A stretch of DNA of 13,413 bases from Anoxybacillus sp050480245 (lineage in GTDB: Bacteria > Bacillota > Bacilli > Bacillales > Anoxybacillaceae), in the NCBI GenBank assembly GCA_050480245.1, contig JBCNEQ010000081.1; one strand, 5' to 3'. A program made the translations under genes and the position numbers. Below the pieces are notes generated by a model. That model was not told the DNA's origin, ran no database searches, and saw only the letters and a list, made by a program, of their open reading frames with translations. This document shows positions 12,846 to 13,413 of this stretch, piece after piece (position 1 is the stretch's first letter; every line of letters starts with the position of its first letter).

Positions 12846-13413
12846 TTACGCAATGTTCATTCCCTCCCTTCGATATGTGTATCCGTCGAATCGCTGAATG
12901 ACTTGGACATATCTATAATTTATTCCTTGTGCGATACGCTTTCCGTCCTTGCCTTTAATGTCGAAACTTCCAGTCTTTCTACATGCGACTTCGCCAAACC
13001 AAACGCCTTGATATTTCCCTCTTGGGACAACAGCCTTAACCATGTCCCCTGTTTGAAAACCAAAGAAGAATTTTTGTCTTGCAAGATAACCTCTTGGGAA
13101 GCCATATCTATCTAGGTTTGTACGAGAGCGACTACCACGCCCTTTTGCCTTGATAAATAACACTTCTTTTGTTTTGAAATATAAGTGATTTGTTGTGCTT
13201 TCGCCTACACAACAAGCGTCAAAATAATGTGTTTTCGGCAAGTCTAAACGAATACGATTCATTTTTGTTCGTGCACCTGTTCCACACTCGACATCTAATC
13301 CTGTCTGCTTTAACACTTCATACGCTTTCCATCTTGTCGAGTTGATAGCACTTGCATCCTTTAATGTTTCTTTGACTTGCTTTTGAATGTGCGGATACCC
13401 GAATTCTTCTGCT
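12846..13413 (-). CDS. iscB: IscB RNA-guided nuclease, C-terminal part (5' end outside the window)
   Basis: IscB is the omega-RNA-guided nuclease ancestral to Cas9. The frame is open to the window edge and gives 188 residues plus a stop. Visible are KDASAINSTRWKAYE, which leads into the RuvC-III region, and LPKTHYFDACCVG, carrying the conserved H-x-x-D of RuvC-III. Then come KGRGSRSRTNLDRYGFPRGY and GFQTGDMVKAVVP, typical of the C-terminal target-recognition part, and finally VQVIQRFDGYTYRR. The RuvC-I bridge-helix region and the HNH domain should lie upstream, beyond the window. The apparent start at 13316 is an internal GTG codon, not a real start. No frameshift is seen. The gene is on the same strand as the mnh genes and sits between mnhC and the expected mnhB. 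Confidence 0.9.
   Translation of the reverse strand, partial: AEEFGYPHIQKQVKETLKDASAINSTRWKAYEVLKQTGLDVECGTGARTKMNRIRLDLPKTHYFDACCVGESTTNHLYFKTKEVLFIKAKGRGSRSRTNLDRYGFPRGYLARQKFFFGFQTGDMVKAVVPRGKYQGVWFGEVACRKTGSFDIKGKDGKRIAQGINYRYVQVIQRFDGYTYRREGMNIA

Larger units (their letters stand above)
12789..13413 (-). mobile_element. Right part of an IscB-bearing IS200/IS605-type element
   Basis: The element runs in from the right edge. Its visible part is the iscB 3' half plus a short right end ending within about 10 bases of the mnhC start codon. The exact end is placed by the return of host sequence (TAATG) and is uncertain by a few bases. It lies where mnhB should end. The left end, the omega-RNA (upstream of iscB in this family) and any tnpA are outside the window. 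Confidence 0.7.

Overview
The window reads as chromosomal DNA of a low-to-mid GC Bacillaceae species, most likely a thermophile of the Anoxybacillus/Geobacillus type. The reasons are strong AGGAG-type ribosome binding sites, sigma-A-like promoters, the gene order glcT-ptsG-ptsH-ptsI, an Mrp-type antiporter operon, and several IS200/IS605-type elements. The genus is inferred from recall, not measured.

Layout. Positions 1-134 are the right end of an IS200/IS605-type element. It has cut a 3-hydroxyisobutyrate-dehydrogenase-like gene after its tenth codon (remnant 135-164, minus). That gene followed an SDR oxidoreductase gene (180-947, minus). A roughly 400-base gene-free stretch (948-1354) carries an orphan IS-end-like hairpin. 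Next comes a complete stand-alone tnpB (1355-2572, plus) with predicted omega-RNA folds over its 3' end and an AT-rich inverted repeat behind it. The glucose phosphotransferase locus follows on the minus strand: glcT (7885-7040), ptsG (6793-4781), ptsH (4687-4424) and ptsI (4424-2709). The ptsG leader holds a GlcT antiterminator/terminator switch. A HAD-family phosphatase gene (8079-8882, plus) is divergent from glcT and shares a bidirectional terminator with a LysM-NlpC/P60 wall hydrolase gene (9727-8906, minus). The last block is the distal part of an Mrp Na+/H+ antiporter operon, mnhC-D-E-F-G (12786-9901, minus). It is cut off from the expected mnhA and mnhB by an element carrying iscB, of which the C-terminal 188 codons are visible up to the window edge.

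How the genes work together. EI (ptsI), HPr (ptsH) and the EIICBA permease (ptsG) form a phosphorelay for glucose uptake. GlcT controls read-through of the ptsG leader in response to that relay. The Mrp subunits form one membrane antiporter complex for Na+ and pH homeostasis.

The most notable feature is the density of OMEGA-type RNA-guided nuclease loci: two TnpB-type elements and one IscB element in 13.4 kb. Two of them sit in or against host genes. The intact TnpB lacks the canonical RuvC-II glutamate and the zinc ribbon. No wholly unfamiliar multi-gene system was found.
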